From: an uncultured Gammaproteobacteria bacterium
GTDB lineage: Bacteria > Pseudomonadota > Gammaproteobacteria > HK1
DNA length: 64,000 nt
Direction: 5' to 3'
Assembly (NCBI GenBank): GCA_958295835.1
Contig: OY282378.1
Span: 2,753,694-2,817,693 of the forward strand
The position numbers were made by a program, and so were the translations under genes. Shown here in pieces: positions 1 through 8,658 of this stretch. The notes beneath the pieces are model-generated. The model worked only from the letters and a program-made list of their open reading frames with translations. It was not told the origin of the DNA and made no database searches. How positions within the stretch are numbered: the first letter of the stretch is position 1; every line of letters begins with the position of its first letter.

Positions 1-2
1 TC

Positions 3-887
3 GCCGCCGTCCTCCTCGTGACTCTGGCGATCACCTACGGACTCCTCAATCTCGGCCGCTCCCCCCAGCCGGTGCCCGTGCCCGCCACGGCCGCACCCGT
101 GCCCGAAATCGTGGCGCCGGAGACGAAGCGGATGCTGCTCGCGGCCCGTTACCTCTCCGTCGGCACCCTCCTCGGCGAGGCCGACGTCGTCCCCGATGCG
201 CTGGAGGTCGGCCAGATCCCGGCCGGCGCGATCCCCGCGTCGTCCGCCGACGACATCCTCGGCGCCGCGGTGCGCGTCCCCATCGACGCGGGCACTCCCC
301 TGCTGTCCACCGATCTGGTGCACCCCGGGGCACGGGGCTTTCTGTCCCTCATCCTTTCCCCCGGCATGAGGGCGGTGTCCGTGAACATCGGGCCGGCGAC
401 CCGGTATGCCGGCCTCATCGATCCCGGTGATCGGGTCGACGTGATCTTCACCGCGAGCGTGCCGTCCACGGAGCTTTTCGAGTTGGACAATCTCCTCTCG
501 GCCACGGGCGGGGGCCGGCTGAGCCGGATTGTGTTCGATGATCTCCGGGTGCTCGCCATCGACCGCACGGCCCGACCTCCGGCCGTCGGCGGCGAGGCTC
601 CCGTCGAGGACCGTTCGGAGTTCGCCACCGCCACGCTGGAGGTCTCTCCCGTCCAGGCGCCTGCGCTGGTCCACGCCAACCGGGAGGGCGAGCTCGCCCT
701 GGCGGTGCGGGCCGCGCGGACCGCGCCGGATTCGGCCGCGCCCCTGTCGGCGGTGCATATCCAGGAGCTGCTCCTGCCGGATGCCAGTCCGGCGGCGACC
801 TCTCCCGTGCCGCTCCCCAGGGTGGTGAAGATCTTCCGCGCCGGCTCCGAGGCCGAGGTGATGTTCCCCGACACCGGCCCGCCCTGA
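3..887 (+). CDS. cpaB: Flp pilus assembly protein CpaB/RcpC, 5' end cut by window
   Basis: This protein helps assemble Flp/Tad type IVb pili in the cell envelope. The reading frame is open to the left edge: codons before the GTG at 18 continue a hydrophobic stretch (AAVLLVTLAITYGLLNL), the usual single N-terminal membrane anchor of CpaB, so the true start lies upstream and GTG 18 is probably internal. After the anchor comes a Pro/Ala-rich linker, then an SAF-type domain (AARYLSVGTLL ... VGQIPAGAIPA) and the RcpC/CpaB core with RAVSVNIGPATRYAGLIDPGDRVDVIF. The acidic, Pro-rich C-terminus ends with MFPDTGPP. The other tad genes would be expected to the left; to the right lies an unrelated MFS gene on the same strand after about 200 bases. 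Confidence 0.85.
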   Translation, partial: AAVLLVTLAITYGLLNLGRSPQPVPVPATAAPVPEIVAPETKRMLLAARYLSVGTLLGEADVVPDALEVGQIPAGAIPASSADDILGAAVRVPIDAGTPLLSTDLVHPGARGFLSLILSPGMRAVSVNIGPATRYAGLIDPGDRVDVIFTASVPSTELFELDNLLSATGGGRLSRIVFDDLRVLAIDRTARPPAVGGEAPVEDRSEFATATLEVSPVQAPALVHANREGELALAVRAARTAPDSAAPLSAVHIQELLLPDASPAATSPVPLPRVVKIFRAGSEAEVMFPDTGPP

Positions 888-1090
888 CCGTCCGGGTTCC
901 GACCCGTGTTCCGTCCCCGCCGATTTCCTCTCCGGGCCTGCCGGCTCCTTCCCCGCCCCCGGAGGAGCCGTCATGATTCCCGGCGCGGAGATTCTTTCGA
1001 CTTTCACACCAGCCATCGGCCGTTGACTGGTCGCCTGTTGCCGAACGCGGCCCGGTTCGAGCCTGGGAGCGGTCTGTTGAAGCCATCCGG

Positions 1091-2320
1091 ATGATGTTTC
1101 CGCCCCGCGCCGCGGCCATGAAGCGCGGCGCGACCCCGGACGCGCGGCGGAAGCTGACCCTCGCCGCGTGCTGCGGCACGCACGGCGTCCAGGACGGGCT
1201 CACCGCGTCGATCTACGTCCTGCTTCCGGTCCTGGCGCAGACGTTCGGGCTCGGCTACGCGCAGGTGGGCATGATCCGTGCCGTCCACGGCGGCGCCATG
1301 TGGGTGCTGGAGCTGCCCTCCGGCATGCTCTCGGAGCGGTTCGGGCAGCGCGGCCTGCTGGCGTTCGGACTGCTCTGCGGCGGGGCCGGGTACTTCGCCT
1401 TCTCGATGGCCGGCGGGTTCACCGGAGTGCTGCTCGGGCTCGGCATCGCGGGCTGCGGCGCCGCCTTCCAGCACTCGCTCTGCTCGTCGCTGGTGAGCGG
1501 GCAGTTCGAAGGCCCGGCGCGGCGCACCGCGCTCGGCGCCTACAACGCGAGCGGCGACGCCGGCAAGCTCGCATTCACCGGGCTGGCGACGGCCCTCCTC
1601 GGCGCCGGCGTGGGCTGGCAGGGGGTGGCGTCCGGCTACGGCGCGCTCGTGCTGGTCGCGGGCGCCGGCCTGTTCCTGCTGTTGCGCGCGGCCCGGATCG
1701 GAGGAGGCGGCGCCCGTTCCGGCGGAGAGCGTGCGATGCGCAGCACCGATTGGGGGATCCGTCATCCGTTCGGGTTCACCGCCCTCGCGTCGATCGCGTT
1801 TCTCGACATCGCGGTACAGGACGGATTCCTGGTGTTCGTCACCTTCCTGCTGCTGCAGAAGCAGGCGCCGGCGGGTCTGGCCGGCCTGGGCGTGGTGCTC
1901 ACCCTCGCTGGCGGCATGGTGGGGAAGCTCGGATGCGGCCTGCTGGCCGCGCGCATCGGGGTGGTGCGGGCGCTCGTCCTGGTCGAGCTGCTGAGCGCCG
2001 CCGGCATCGTGGCCGTACTCTTCGCGCCGGTTGCGCTCGCTCTCTGCCTGCTGCCCGTGGTGGGAGTGGTGCTGCAAGGCTCGTCCACGATCACCTACGG
2101 CACCGTCGGCGATCTGGTGGATGAACGCCGCCACTCCCGCGGCTTCGCCCTCATCTACACCATCGTGAGCGGGGCGGCAGTCGTGGGGCCGATCGCGTTC
2201 GGCCTGGTCAGCGACGGGCTCGGGCTCGGCGCGGCGATGCTCGCGATGGCGGTGGTCGTCGTGCTGCCGATTCCTCTATGCCTGCTGCTACGCGGCGCCC
2301 TGCGCCCAGCCCTGCCCTGA
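1091..2320 (+). CDS. MFS transporter
   Basis: A major facilitator superfamily inner-membrane transporter of 409 residues, the usual size for 12 helices. The sequence is almost entirely alternating hydrophobic helices. It contains the loop 2-3 signature-like stretch LPSGMLSERFGQRGLL (MFS motif A: G-x-L-x-x-R-x-G-x-R), here in a drug-efflux-like variant resembling the fosmidomycin-resistance/Fsr style. An acidic/basic cytoplasmic loop (GGGARSGGERAMRSTDWG) separates the two six-helix halves. The start at 1091 gives a Met-Met; the Met at 1118 (MKRGATPD) is an equally plausible start. The substrate cannot be told from sequence. It stands alone between cpaB and the AlbA_2 gene. Confidence 0.8.
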   Translation: MMFPPRAAAMKRGATPDARRKLTLAACCGTHGVQDGLTASIYVLLPVLAQTFGLGYAQVGMIRAVHGGAMWVLELPSGMLSERFGQRGLLAFGLLCGGAGYFAFSMAGGFTGVLLGLGIAGCGAAFQHSLCSSLVSGQFEGPARRTALGAYNASGDAGKLAFTGLATALLGAGVGWQGVASGYGALVLVAGAGLFLLLRAARIGGGGARSGGERAMRSTDWGIRHPFGFTALASIAFLDIAVQDGFLVFVTFLLLQKQAPAGLAGLGVVLTLAGGMVGKLGCGLLAARIGVVRALVLVELLSAAGIVAVLFAPVALALCLLPVVGVVLQGSSTITYGTVGDLVDERRHSRGFALIYTIVSGAAVVGPIAFGLVSDGLGLGAAMLAMAVVVVLPIPLCLLLRGALRPALP

Positions 2321-2460
2321 GGACGCCGCGCCTGCCCCGGGACGAGTTCGCCCGAAACCCCGGAGTTTGTCGCTGGTCGAGATCGCCATGCGGGAGTGCG
2401 GCGGCCTCCCCGAGCCAGTGGTCCGTTGATCGCCCATACCACTATCCGCACAATTCCGGC

Positions 2461-4515
2461 ATGAGCTCCATCCTCTCCATCAACGTCGATGATCTTCTCC
2501 GCGGCCGGTCGATCGAGTCCGCGCGGGTCGAGTTCAAGGCGGGCTGGAACCCGGAGACCACCGGTGTCCAGGTCCTGAAGACGATCTGCGCGTTCGCCAA
2601 CGACCTTCAGAGTCTCAACGGCGGTTACGTCGTCATCGGCGTTGCCGAGTCGGAGGGCCGTGCCGTGAGGCCGGTGGCCGGCTTGACCGAGATCGACGCC
2701 GCCCAAAGATGGATACGCGGCCGCTGCAATACGATGCGGCCCGGCTATGCCCCGATCCTCTCCCCTGAAGTGCTGGACGGTCGCGACGTGCTGGTCGTCT
2801 GGGCGCCCGCCAGCGATGATTCTCCGCATCGCGCTCCGGACCTCCGCGACGGGCGTTGGAAGTACTGGGTCCGCATCGGATCGGAAACCGTGGACGCGGA
2901 AGCCAACGGCAGGCTGGAGGCCCTGCTCGAACAGAAGACACAAGTACCCTGGGACCATCGCGCGGCGCACAGGGCGCGGATTGAAGATCTGCGGGAAGGC
3001 AAGGTGCGCGAGCATCTCCATGACGTGCGTAGCGCGCTCCGCGACGAACCCGATGCAGTGACCATCTACCGTCGAATGCGCATCACCGCCCCCGTCAACG
3101 AGCATGAAGTCCCCCGCAACATCGGGCTGCTCTTCTTCTCCGACGATCCCGAGCAGTGGTTTCCCGGCGCCCGGATCGCGGTGGTGCAGTTCGCGGCGGA
3201 CCGCGCCGGCGAGGTGCAAAGCCAGCGCGTTTTCCGCGGGACCCTGGCCGCACAGATCCGGGATTGCCTGCGGTATCTCGAAGGACTCTCGCAAACGCAC
3301 TTGAAGAAGGAACGGGACCGCAGCCAGGTACACGGCTGGGTCAGCTATCCGGTGCCGGCGCTGCGCGAGGCGCTGGTCAACGCCGTCTACCACCGTGGCT
3401 ATCGCTCCGACGTGATGGAGCCGACCAAGGTATGCCTGTACCCCGATCGCATGGAGATCATCAGCTATCCGGGGCCGGTGGCCGGCATCGAGCCGCACCA
3501 CTTCGAGGCCGGCGCATCGGATCCACCTGCGCCCGTACCCGCCCGGAACCCCCGCGTCGGCGAGTTCCTGAAGCAGCTCGGACTGGCGGAAGAATGGCGT
3601 ACCGGGCTGCCGCGGATCTACCGTGCGATGGCGGAGAACGGATCTCCGGCGCCGCGCTTCGAATTCGATACGGATCGTACCTGGTTTCGGGTCACGCTAC
3701 CGGCGCATCCGGAGTATGCCGCCGTGTCCGCACTCCAGGATGCCGCTTATCTGCGCGCCGTGGGCGGTCTCGATGATGCCTTTCGGCGGGTGCGGGATTC
3801 CTGGAAGGCGAATCAGGCCTCGGCGGTGCTCGCGACGGAGATGATCCGGCTCTACGCCGAACGGGACGCTCCGGACAAGGCAGAGGAAGTGTTCACCCGG
3901 TTCCGCGACGCCGGACCGAAAGCCGCGATACCCAACGTTGCGAATACGTGGATCGAGGTGTTGCTCGATCATGACAGAAACGACGATGCACGGCGCCTCC
4001 TCGACGAGCTTGCCGTGAGCGCGTCGGCGCAAGACGCGATCGACGCCGCCATCCTGGCCCGGCGCCTTCGGGAACCCCGCATCGCGCATCGCTATTTCCA
4101 ACAGGCCGGCGATGCGGTTCAGACGGACTCTCGCGCGTTGCACGAATTCGCACAGACCAAGATGTGGCTTGCCCAGGAAGCCGGAAGGAAACAGCGGCGT
4201 GGCTGGCGCGAGGTGGACCGGCGCCTCCTCGTGGAAGCGCGCGGCCTGCTGGAACGGGTCATCCAGATGGATGCATCACCCGCCCGCCATGCCTGGGCAT
4301 GGCGCGATCTGGCGCGAACGCTGAGCTGGCAGCGCGCCCCGGCCGGTGAAGTGGAAGCGGCTTTCGAGAGCGCCATTCGGCTCTTGCCGAACGAATCCCG
4401 GTTCGCCGAAGAACTGGAGCAATTCCACGAACGGCAGCGCGGGCGGAACCATGGACGGAGCCGCGGACGGCTCTATGGAGCCAGGGGGAATGGAGGCAAT
4501 GGCAGAGGCAGGTAG
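2461..4515 (+). CDS. Schlafen AlbA_2 / RecG-like ATPase-fold protein with TPR-like tail
   Basis: Start chosen at ATG 2461 (MSSILSINVDDLLRG), because the upstream in-frame sequence has no protein-like character; this gives 684 residues. Residues about 10-130 match the Schlafen AlbA_2 putative DNA-binding domain (ESARVEFKAGWN ... GYVVIGVAE). Residues about 290-420 resemble the C-terminal module commonly paired with AlbA_2 and annotated as RecG-like/HATPase_c_4 (PALREALVNAVYHRGY, then RMEIISYPGPV, and GEFLKQLGLAEEWRTGLPRIYRAM). The rest (about 430-660) is helical with TPR-like spacing and ends in a Gly/Arg-rich tail (GRNHGRSRGRLYG). Family members are thought to act as nucleic-acid-binding regulators or defence proteins. 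Its 3' end converges on the ATPase-PIN-ligase operon, which begins on the other strand. Confidence 0.8.
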   Translation: MSSILSINVDDLLRGRSIESARVEFKAGWNPETTGVQVLKTICAFANDLQSLNGGYVVIGVAESEGRAVRPVAGLTEIDAAQRWIRGRCNTMRPGYAPILSPEVLDGRDVLVVWAPASDDSPHRAPDLRDGRWKYWVRIGSETVDAEANGRLEALLEQKTQVPWDHRAAHRARIEDLREGKVREHLHDVRSALRDEPDAVTIYRRMRITAPVNEHEVPRNIGLLFFSDDPEQWFPGARIAVVQFAADRAGEVQSQRVFRGTLAAQIRDCLRYLEGLSQTHLKKERDRSQVHGWVSYPVPALREALVNAVYHRGYRSDVMEPTKVCLYPDRMEIISYPGPVAGIEPHHFEAGASDPPAPVPARNPRVGEFLKQLGLAEEWRTGLPRIYRAMAENGSPAPRFEFDTDRTWFRVTLPAHPEYAAVSALQDAAYLRAVGGLDDAFRRVRDSWKANQASAVLATEMIRLYAERDAPDKAEEVFTRFRDAGPKAAIPNVANTWIEVLLDHDRNDDARRLLDELAVSASAQDAIDAAILARRLREPRIAHRYFQQAGDAVQTDSRALHEFAQTKMWLAQEAGRKQRRGWREVDRRLLVEARGLLERVIQMDASPARHAWAWRDLARTLSWQRAPAGEVEAAFESAIRLLPNESRFAEELEQFHERQRGRNHGRSRGRLYGARGNGGNGRGR

Positions 4516-4671
4516 CAGGTCCGGGGGAATCTCTCGGTTCCCGGAGTCGATCTTCCGTAGCTGAACCAGACTTGAACTTACCCTTGAATTCTCATGCTTC
4601 ACAGTCGTCGGGATAGTGCATCCTGGCCAGGGTGTGCGCCCACAACCGCTGGCGCGAGAACGCGGGCAGCA

Positions 4672-5352
4672 TCACCCAGCCCACCCCACGATCCGGCACG
4701 GTCTCCAGTTCCGGGTCCAGTGCTCGTCGCTCTGCACATGTCCGGGGCGGACGCTCTTGCAGACGTTGTCCTGGAACTCCGCCGCCGCAAACCCTCGCGC
4801 CAGCCGCATGACGACGCCTTCCCGCTCACCCCCGAGCATGGACGGCTCAACGTGTGCCTGCTCCATGAACGCGCTGATCTCGGCGACCGAACGAAAGCAC
4901 CCCCTGAACAGCACCGGCACCACCGGAATCTCCCGGCGCTTCGCGTATGCCTCGACCTCGGCGAAAGCGGCAAACGCGCCGTCACCGTTGCGTAGCGCAA
5001 ATGCGTAGAACGTCTCATGCTCCGCCACGGGTTCGTACTCGATACTGTGCACGCCGTAAACATCCTCGCCGTAGAGCCAGACCTCGGGCTCGTTCACCTT
5101 CCAGGCGTGGTGTTTCTTCACCATCGCCATCCACTTCGCGTCGGAAGGGGCCGACACGCTGCACGCGTAGACCTTGCCGGCATGAAGAAGTGTGTTGCCA
5201 CCGTCCAGCTTCTCCGTCACCACCACGTCTTCGCCGACGAAGCGAGCCGGATTCGCATGCACGTCGTCGTCCCGGCCGATGGCCGGGGACCAGGGCCAGT
5301 GCGGAGTGCCGGGGTACTTTGCGTTCCACGGCGAGTTGGAGTCACTCCTCAC
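4672..5352 (-). CDS. RNA ligase (T4 Rnl2-like nucleotidyltransferase fold)
   Basis: A compact 226-residue ATP-dependent RNA ligase that would join 5'-phosphate and 3'-OH RNA ends. All nucleotidyltransferase motifs are visible: motif I TEKLDGGN with the adenylated lysine at K48, motif III VWLYGEDVYGVHSI, motif IIIa TFYAFALRN, motif IV EGVVMRLARGF and motif V CKSVR. The closing HVQSDEHW is typical of the short Rnl2-like ligases of phages and bacteria. There is no added C-terminal domain, so it is near minimal size. The start is GTG at 5352, overlapping the stop of the upstream PIN gene by four bases (GTGA). No good Shine-Dalgarno sequence is seen, so translation is probably coupled. Last gene of a three-gene operon; inferred role is sealing RNA cut by the PIN protein or by an invader. 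Confidence 0.85.
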   Translation of the reverse strand: MRSDSNSPWNAKYPGTPHWPWSPAIGRDDDVHANPARFVGEDVVVTEKLDGGNTLLHAGKVYACSVSAPSDAKWMAMVKKHHAWKVNEPEVWLYGEDVYGVHSIEYEPVAEHETFYAFALRNGDGAFAAFAEVEAYAKRREIPVVPVLFRGCFRSVAEISAFMEQAHVEPSMLGGEREGVVMRLARGFAAAEFQDNVCKSVRPGHVQSDEHWTRNWRPCRIVGWAG

Positions 5353-5843
5353 GGTCGCCGCTTGCGTCGGGATTTCCTCAAAAAATGTGGACAGAGTTGA
5401 CCCACCTCGACGCCCAGCTCGTCCATCAGCGCCTCCTGCTCGCCCCAGTCGCTGTCGGTCGCGTTCAGAACGACTGCTCCTGCGACCACCGCAACCGCCA
5501 GGAACTTCCGGTCCTTGCGGTCGAAGGTGTTTTCCGGGAGCACTTCGAAGCCTCGCCGATCGTCCTCGGCCGGCGTCACCGCGACCCTGCGGACGTGCTC
5601 ACACTGATACTGGTTGTTGAACACATGCTTGAAGAACATGTCACCCACTCCCGGTCCACCCGAAAAATTCAGGTGCTTCTTGTATTCGCCCAGAATGAGA
5701 CCCCTGTCGTCGATGGCGATTACCTCCCGTGCAACCAGAGACACCAGCCTCTGCACACAGGTCAACTGGCATTGTGAGTCCGCGTGAGTCTCGCGGCCGT
5801 TGGCGGCTACCGCAACGTTGGTATCCACGACGAATGCCGTCAT
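5349..5843 (-). CDS. PIN-domain ribonuclease-like protein
   Basis: A 164-residue PIN-domain protein; PIN domains are Mg2+/Mn2+-dependent ribonucleases. The first acidic residue is in the N-terminal strand (MTAFVVDTNVAVAANG, D7). A second acidic cluster is in FDRKDRKFLAVA (D108/D111) and a third in ATDSDWGEQ (D130/D132), the expected order for a complete active site. It is longer than a VapC toxin and no VapB-like antitoxin is next to it. Its ATG overlaps the stop of the ATPase gene by four bases (ATGA), with GGAG about nine bases upstream inside that gene. The basic C-terminus (FLRKSRRKRRP) could bind nucleic acid. Context suggests it is the effector of an ATPase-controlled system rather than an ordinary TA toxin. 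Confidence 0.8.
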   Translation of the reverse strand: MTAFVVDTNVAVAANGRETHADSQCQLTCVQRLVSLVAREVIAIDDRGLILGEYKKHLNFSGGPGVGDMFFKHVFNNQYQCEHVRRVAVTPAEDDRRGFEVLPENTFDRKDRKFLAVAVVAGAVVLNATDSDWGEQEALMDELGVEVGQLCPHFLRKSRRKRRP

Positions 5844-7210
5844 CCGAATTGCTCCATCTTTCTTCTCAAGGAAGCCTCCGTGATCGCCGCGATCTCGCCC
5901 ATTTCGTCGCCGAAGAACTTCTCCGGCCAGTTCTCGATCTCACCCCACTCGTTCAGGAGCAGATCGGAAATGCGCGCCCGGTCTCCTTTCAAGGAAACGA
6001 AATACAACTTCACATCCTTGGAGGATGCCACCTTTTCGGCGACCCGGCGTTGCAGGCGCCGCATCAGGTGTTCGCTGTGGCTCTCCACAATGATCTGGAT
6101 GTTTCGGACCTCGGCAACGTTCAGCATGACGTCGGCCAGACCGCTCTGCACGGCGGGATGGAGGTGGATCTCCGGTTGCTCCATCAGCACCGTGGAGCCT
6201 TCCGGGACGTAATAGAGCAGGACCAGCGCGGGCAGAACCTGGGACACGCCGAATCCGACGTCGGTCAGCGCCGTCGGCACGCCCGACGGGGAGGTCTTGA
6301 CCATCGCCCGGTACAAATTCGTTCCCTTGGCGATCTCTTCGAGACGGAAGTCGGAAATCAATTCCAGCTTGTTCAACCAATGGGCGATGACCTTCTGGAA
6401 CGGCATCCTACGCACCCCCCGTGCCGGAGGTTTCAGTCTCCTCTTCTCCTGGTCACGAGTGGCGGCAAGTATCGCGTCCACCGCGCGCTCGCCGCGCTGG
6501 CCAACGTCGTTCGGGCTGGCTCCCGCCCAGTGGTACTCCCGCCGAGGGTACTCGCGCAATGGCCCGAGATAGTAAATCGAGTCCATCAGATTCTCGTACG
6601 CCAACTCGAAATCGCCGAGGAAATCCGAGTTCTGGTACAGGCTCCTTGCCTGATTCGGAAACAGGTGGGTCTTGACCGGATGTGGAAGCGGCCAGGGACG
6701 GCCCTGGATGCGTACGAATCGGAATTCCTCATCGTTGGTCGCCAGATCGAAGTCCTCCTCCGAGTCGGACCGCGGTTGCAGCCTGAACTTCACCCCGCCG
6801 AACCGGTATGCCAACCGGTACGGCCAGAGGCGTGCCTGCCTCAGACCGACTTCACACCGCATCTTCAGACTGTCACCCTTGAACAACGGGCGCTTCCGAG
6901 AGCTCATCGGGTCCTGGATCTTCAATGTCTTGGGCAGCGTCCAGTCCAGGCGCCAGCGTATTCGCGCGTCCTCGTCATGGCGGTGGACCACATCGGTGAA
7001 CGTCCCCAGGCTTACCAAATCCGTTGGCCCACCGAAATCGAGAACCAGTCCTCGGTCCGTGGCGTTCCGGGTCTGCTTGAGCAACAGAAGGAACTGGAGG
7101 AGGCTGCTCTTGCCCGCGCTGTTGGTTCCGAACAATCCGGTTACCTTGCCGAGCGTCAAATCGGCTTTCCGCCACGCCTTGAAATTCTCGATCTTCAGGC
7201 GGTTCAACAT
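5840..7210 (-). CDS. ABC-like AAA ATPase with DUF3696-type C-terminus
   Basis: First gene of the operon; 456 residues from ATG 7210 (MLNRLKIENFKAW). That start is fixed by a perfect AGGAGG on the minus strand at 7218-7223, seven bases from the ATG. Walker A is FGTNSAGKSS (about residues 27-36). Later come a signature-like segment GFGVSQVLPALVLL, a Walker-B-like strand with LMEQPEIHLHP, and a switch region VESHSEHLMRRLQRR, all as in SMC/OLD-like ABC ATPases. The C-terminal ENWPEKFFGDEMGEIAAITEA matches the DUF3696 tail of AAA_15/21-type proteins. Relatives (PtuA of Septu, AriA of PARIS, OLD) act as sensors or scaffolds for a nuclease partner encoded next door; here the partners are a PIN protein and an RNA ligase. 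There is no TOPRIM domain. Confidence 0.88.
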   Translation of the reverse strand: MLNRLKIENFKAWRKADLTLGKVTGLFGTNSAGKSSLLQFLLLLKQTRNATDRGLVLDFGGPTDLVSLGTFTDVVHRHDEDARIRWRLDWTLPKTLKIQDPMSSRKRPLFKGDSLKMRCEVGLRQARLWPYRLAYRFGGVKFRLQPRSDSEEDFDLATNDEEFRFVRIQGRPWPLPHPVKTHLFPNQARSLYQNSDFLGDFELAYENLMDSIYYLGPLREYPRREYHWAGASPNDVGQRGERAVDAILAATRDQEKRRLKPPARGVRRMPFQKVIAHWLNKLELISDFRLEEIAKGTNLYRAMVKTSPSGVPTALTDVGFGVSQVLPALVLLYYVPEGSTVLMEQPEIHLHPAVQSGLADVMLNVAEVRNIQIIVESHSEHLMRRLQRRVAEKVASSKDVKLYFVSLKGDRARISDLLLNEWGEIENWPEKFFGDEMGEIAAITEASLRRKMEQFG

Positions 7211-7595
7211 CTTTGTTCCTCCTGCCGGGGATCCCGGAGTCCCGACGATTGTGCCGCATCCGCCCGATCCGCCGAGCGGCCCGTCAGGCGTCATAGCCCA
7301 GCTCCGCCAGATACCGGTTCATCGCCGCCTCGGCCGCCGCCAATGCGTGGACGTGAACGTCGAAGCCGCCCAAGTGGCGCGCGACGACGTGGCGTGCGGT
7401 ATTCGTGCCGTTCCGGGCAGCTTGGCGGAGAGTGCGCTCCTGCTGGGCGACGACTGCCCGGACGGGGCATGGTCGGATATCCTGACGCGGCAATCCAGCG
7501 AGGGCGCGGATATCCGGAGAGGGAGGCAGGATCGCGGCCCGATGGCGCGCAATGACCGGCCTTCCGGCGTTGAAATGGGAATCGGGGACGGGCAC
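7211..7595. other. Intergenic region upstream of the ATPase operon
   Basis: About 385 bases between the divergent ATPase operon and the dehydrogenase at 7596. It holds the ATPase Shine-Dalgarno sequence. A minus-strand frame ends at 7284 with the protein-like tail HVHALAAAEAAMNRYLAELG. This could be the relic of a gene end, but I do not recognise it and see no credible start for a full gene. No clear sigma-70 promoter was identified by eye. Confidence 0.4.
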
Positions 7596-8555
7596 ATGAA
7601 AATCGGCTTCATCGGACTCGGCAACGCCGGCGGCAAGCTCGCCGGCTCACTGCTGCGCAATGGGTTGGACCTGACGGTGCGCGACCTCGACCCCGACGCC
7701 GCGCAGCCGTTCCTGGCCGCGGGTGCGCACTGGGGGGAGAGCCCCGCGCAGATCATGGAGGCCGCCGATGTGGTCGTCACCTGCCTGCCCAACCCCGCGG
7801 CGTCGGCCGCGGTGCTGGAAGCCGGGGATGGACTGCTTCAGGGCGTGTGCGAGGGGAAGATCTGGATGGAGATGTCGACCACCGACGAGGCCGAGGTCCG
7901 GCGGCTCGGGGAGAAGGTGATCGCACTGGGCGGCGAGCCCGTCGACTGCCCGGTCTCCGGCGGCTGCCACCGGGCGGACACCGGCAACATCTCGATCTTC
8001 GCCGGCTGCGAACGCTCGACGTTCGAGCGCGTCCTTCCGTTGCTGGCAGCCATGGGCCGCCGAATCCTGCACACCGGCCCCCTCGGATCGGCTTCGATCC
8101 TCAAGGTCGTCACCAACTACCTCGCCACCGCCAACCTGGTGTCCTGCTGCGAGGCGATGGTCACCGCGAAGGCGGCCGGCATGGACCTGAACACCACTTG
8201 GGAGGCGATGCGGATCTCCTCCGGCAACTCGTTCGTTCACGAGACCGAGAGCCAGGTGATCCTGAACGGCTCGCGTGACATCTCGTTCACGATGGACCTG
8301 GTGAGCAAGGACATCGGACTGTTCCAGGCGGTCGCCGACCGGTGCGGCGTCCCGGTGGAGCTCAATCCGGTCATGATCGAGATCTTCAAGGACGGGGAGG
8401 CGCGGTACGGCCCCCGTGAATGGTCCCCCAACATCGTCCGCCGGCTCGAAGACGCCACCGGCCTGTCGATCCTCGCTCCGGGCTTTCCCGCCCGGATGAT
8501 CGACGACGAGCCGGAGGAGCCCGGCTACGAGGTCATTCCGAAGGGACGGGATTGA
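7596..8555 (+). CDS. beta-hydroxyacid dehydrogenase (3-hydroxyisobutyrate dehydrogenase family)
   Basis: An NAD(P)-dependent oxidoreductase of 319 residues, the normal length. The N-terminal Rossmann motif MKIGFIGLGNAGGKLA is followed by the family substrate-binding signature (VDCPVSGGCHRADTGNISIFAGC), the segment SASILKVVTNYLATANLVSCCEAM with the catalytic lysine (K in LKVVTNYL), and FTMDLVSKDIGLF. The Rossmann strand sets the start at 7596; an in-frame ATG seven codons earlier (7575) is possible. Such enzymes oxidise or reduce 2- or 3-hydroxyacids such as 3-hydroxyisobutyrate, tartronate semialdehyde or succinic semialdehyde. The C-terminal extension is acidic. It converges with kynU after about 100 bases; the substrate cannot be inferred. 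Confidence 0.85.
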   Translation: MKIGFIGLGNAGGKLAGSLLRNGLDLTVRDLDPDAAQPFLAAGAHWGESPAQIMEAADVVVTCLPNPAASAAVLEAGDGLLQGVCEGKIWMEMSTTDEAEVRRLGEKVIALGGEPVDCPVSGGCHRADTGNISIFAGCERSTFERVLPLLAAMGRRILHTGPLGSASILKVVTNYLATANLVSCCEAMVTAKAAGMDLNTTWEAMRISSGNSFVHETESQVILNGSRDISFTMDLVSKDIGLFQAVADRCGVPVELNPVMIEIFKDGEARYGPREWSPNIVRRLEDATGLSILAPGFPARMIDDEPEEPGYEVIPKGRD

Positions 8556-8658
8556 GTCTCGATGATCCTTTCCGGATCAGCGCCGGTGCGCAAGCCCCGC
8601 AATCGGATACACGGCCGGAGCCACTCCTGAGCGGATGCCCGGCGAGCGGCGAACGCGC

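Noticed and set aside
1045..1070. 'ggttcgagcc' resembling a tRNA T-arm
   Set aside because: No acceptor, D- or anticodon arm can be folded around it; no tRNA called.
1004..2134. Long minus-strand frame opposite the MFS gene
   Set aside because: Rich in His/Arg/Gln/Glu with no domain; it is the antisense of a clear membrane transporter in a GC-rich genome.
5729..7555. 608-codon plus-strand frame opposite the ATPase
   Set aside because: The minus strand has Walker motifs and a good ribosome site; the plus frame has no recognisable domain.
7284..7595. 103-codon minus-strand frame upstream of the ATPase
   Set aside because: Only the last ~30 residues look protein-like and the start overlaps the divergent dehydrogenase gene; treated as a possible relic, not a gene.
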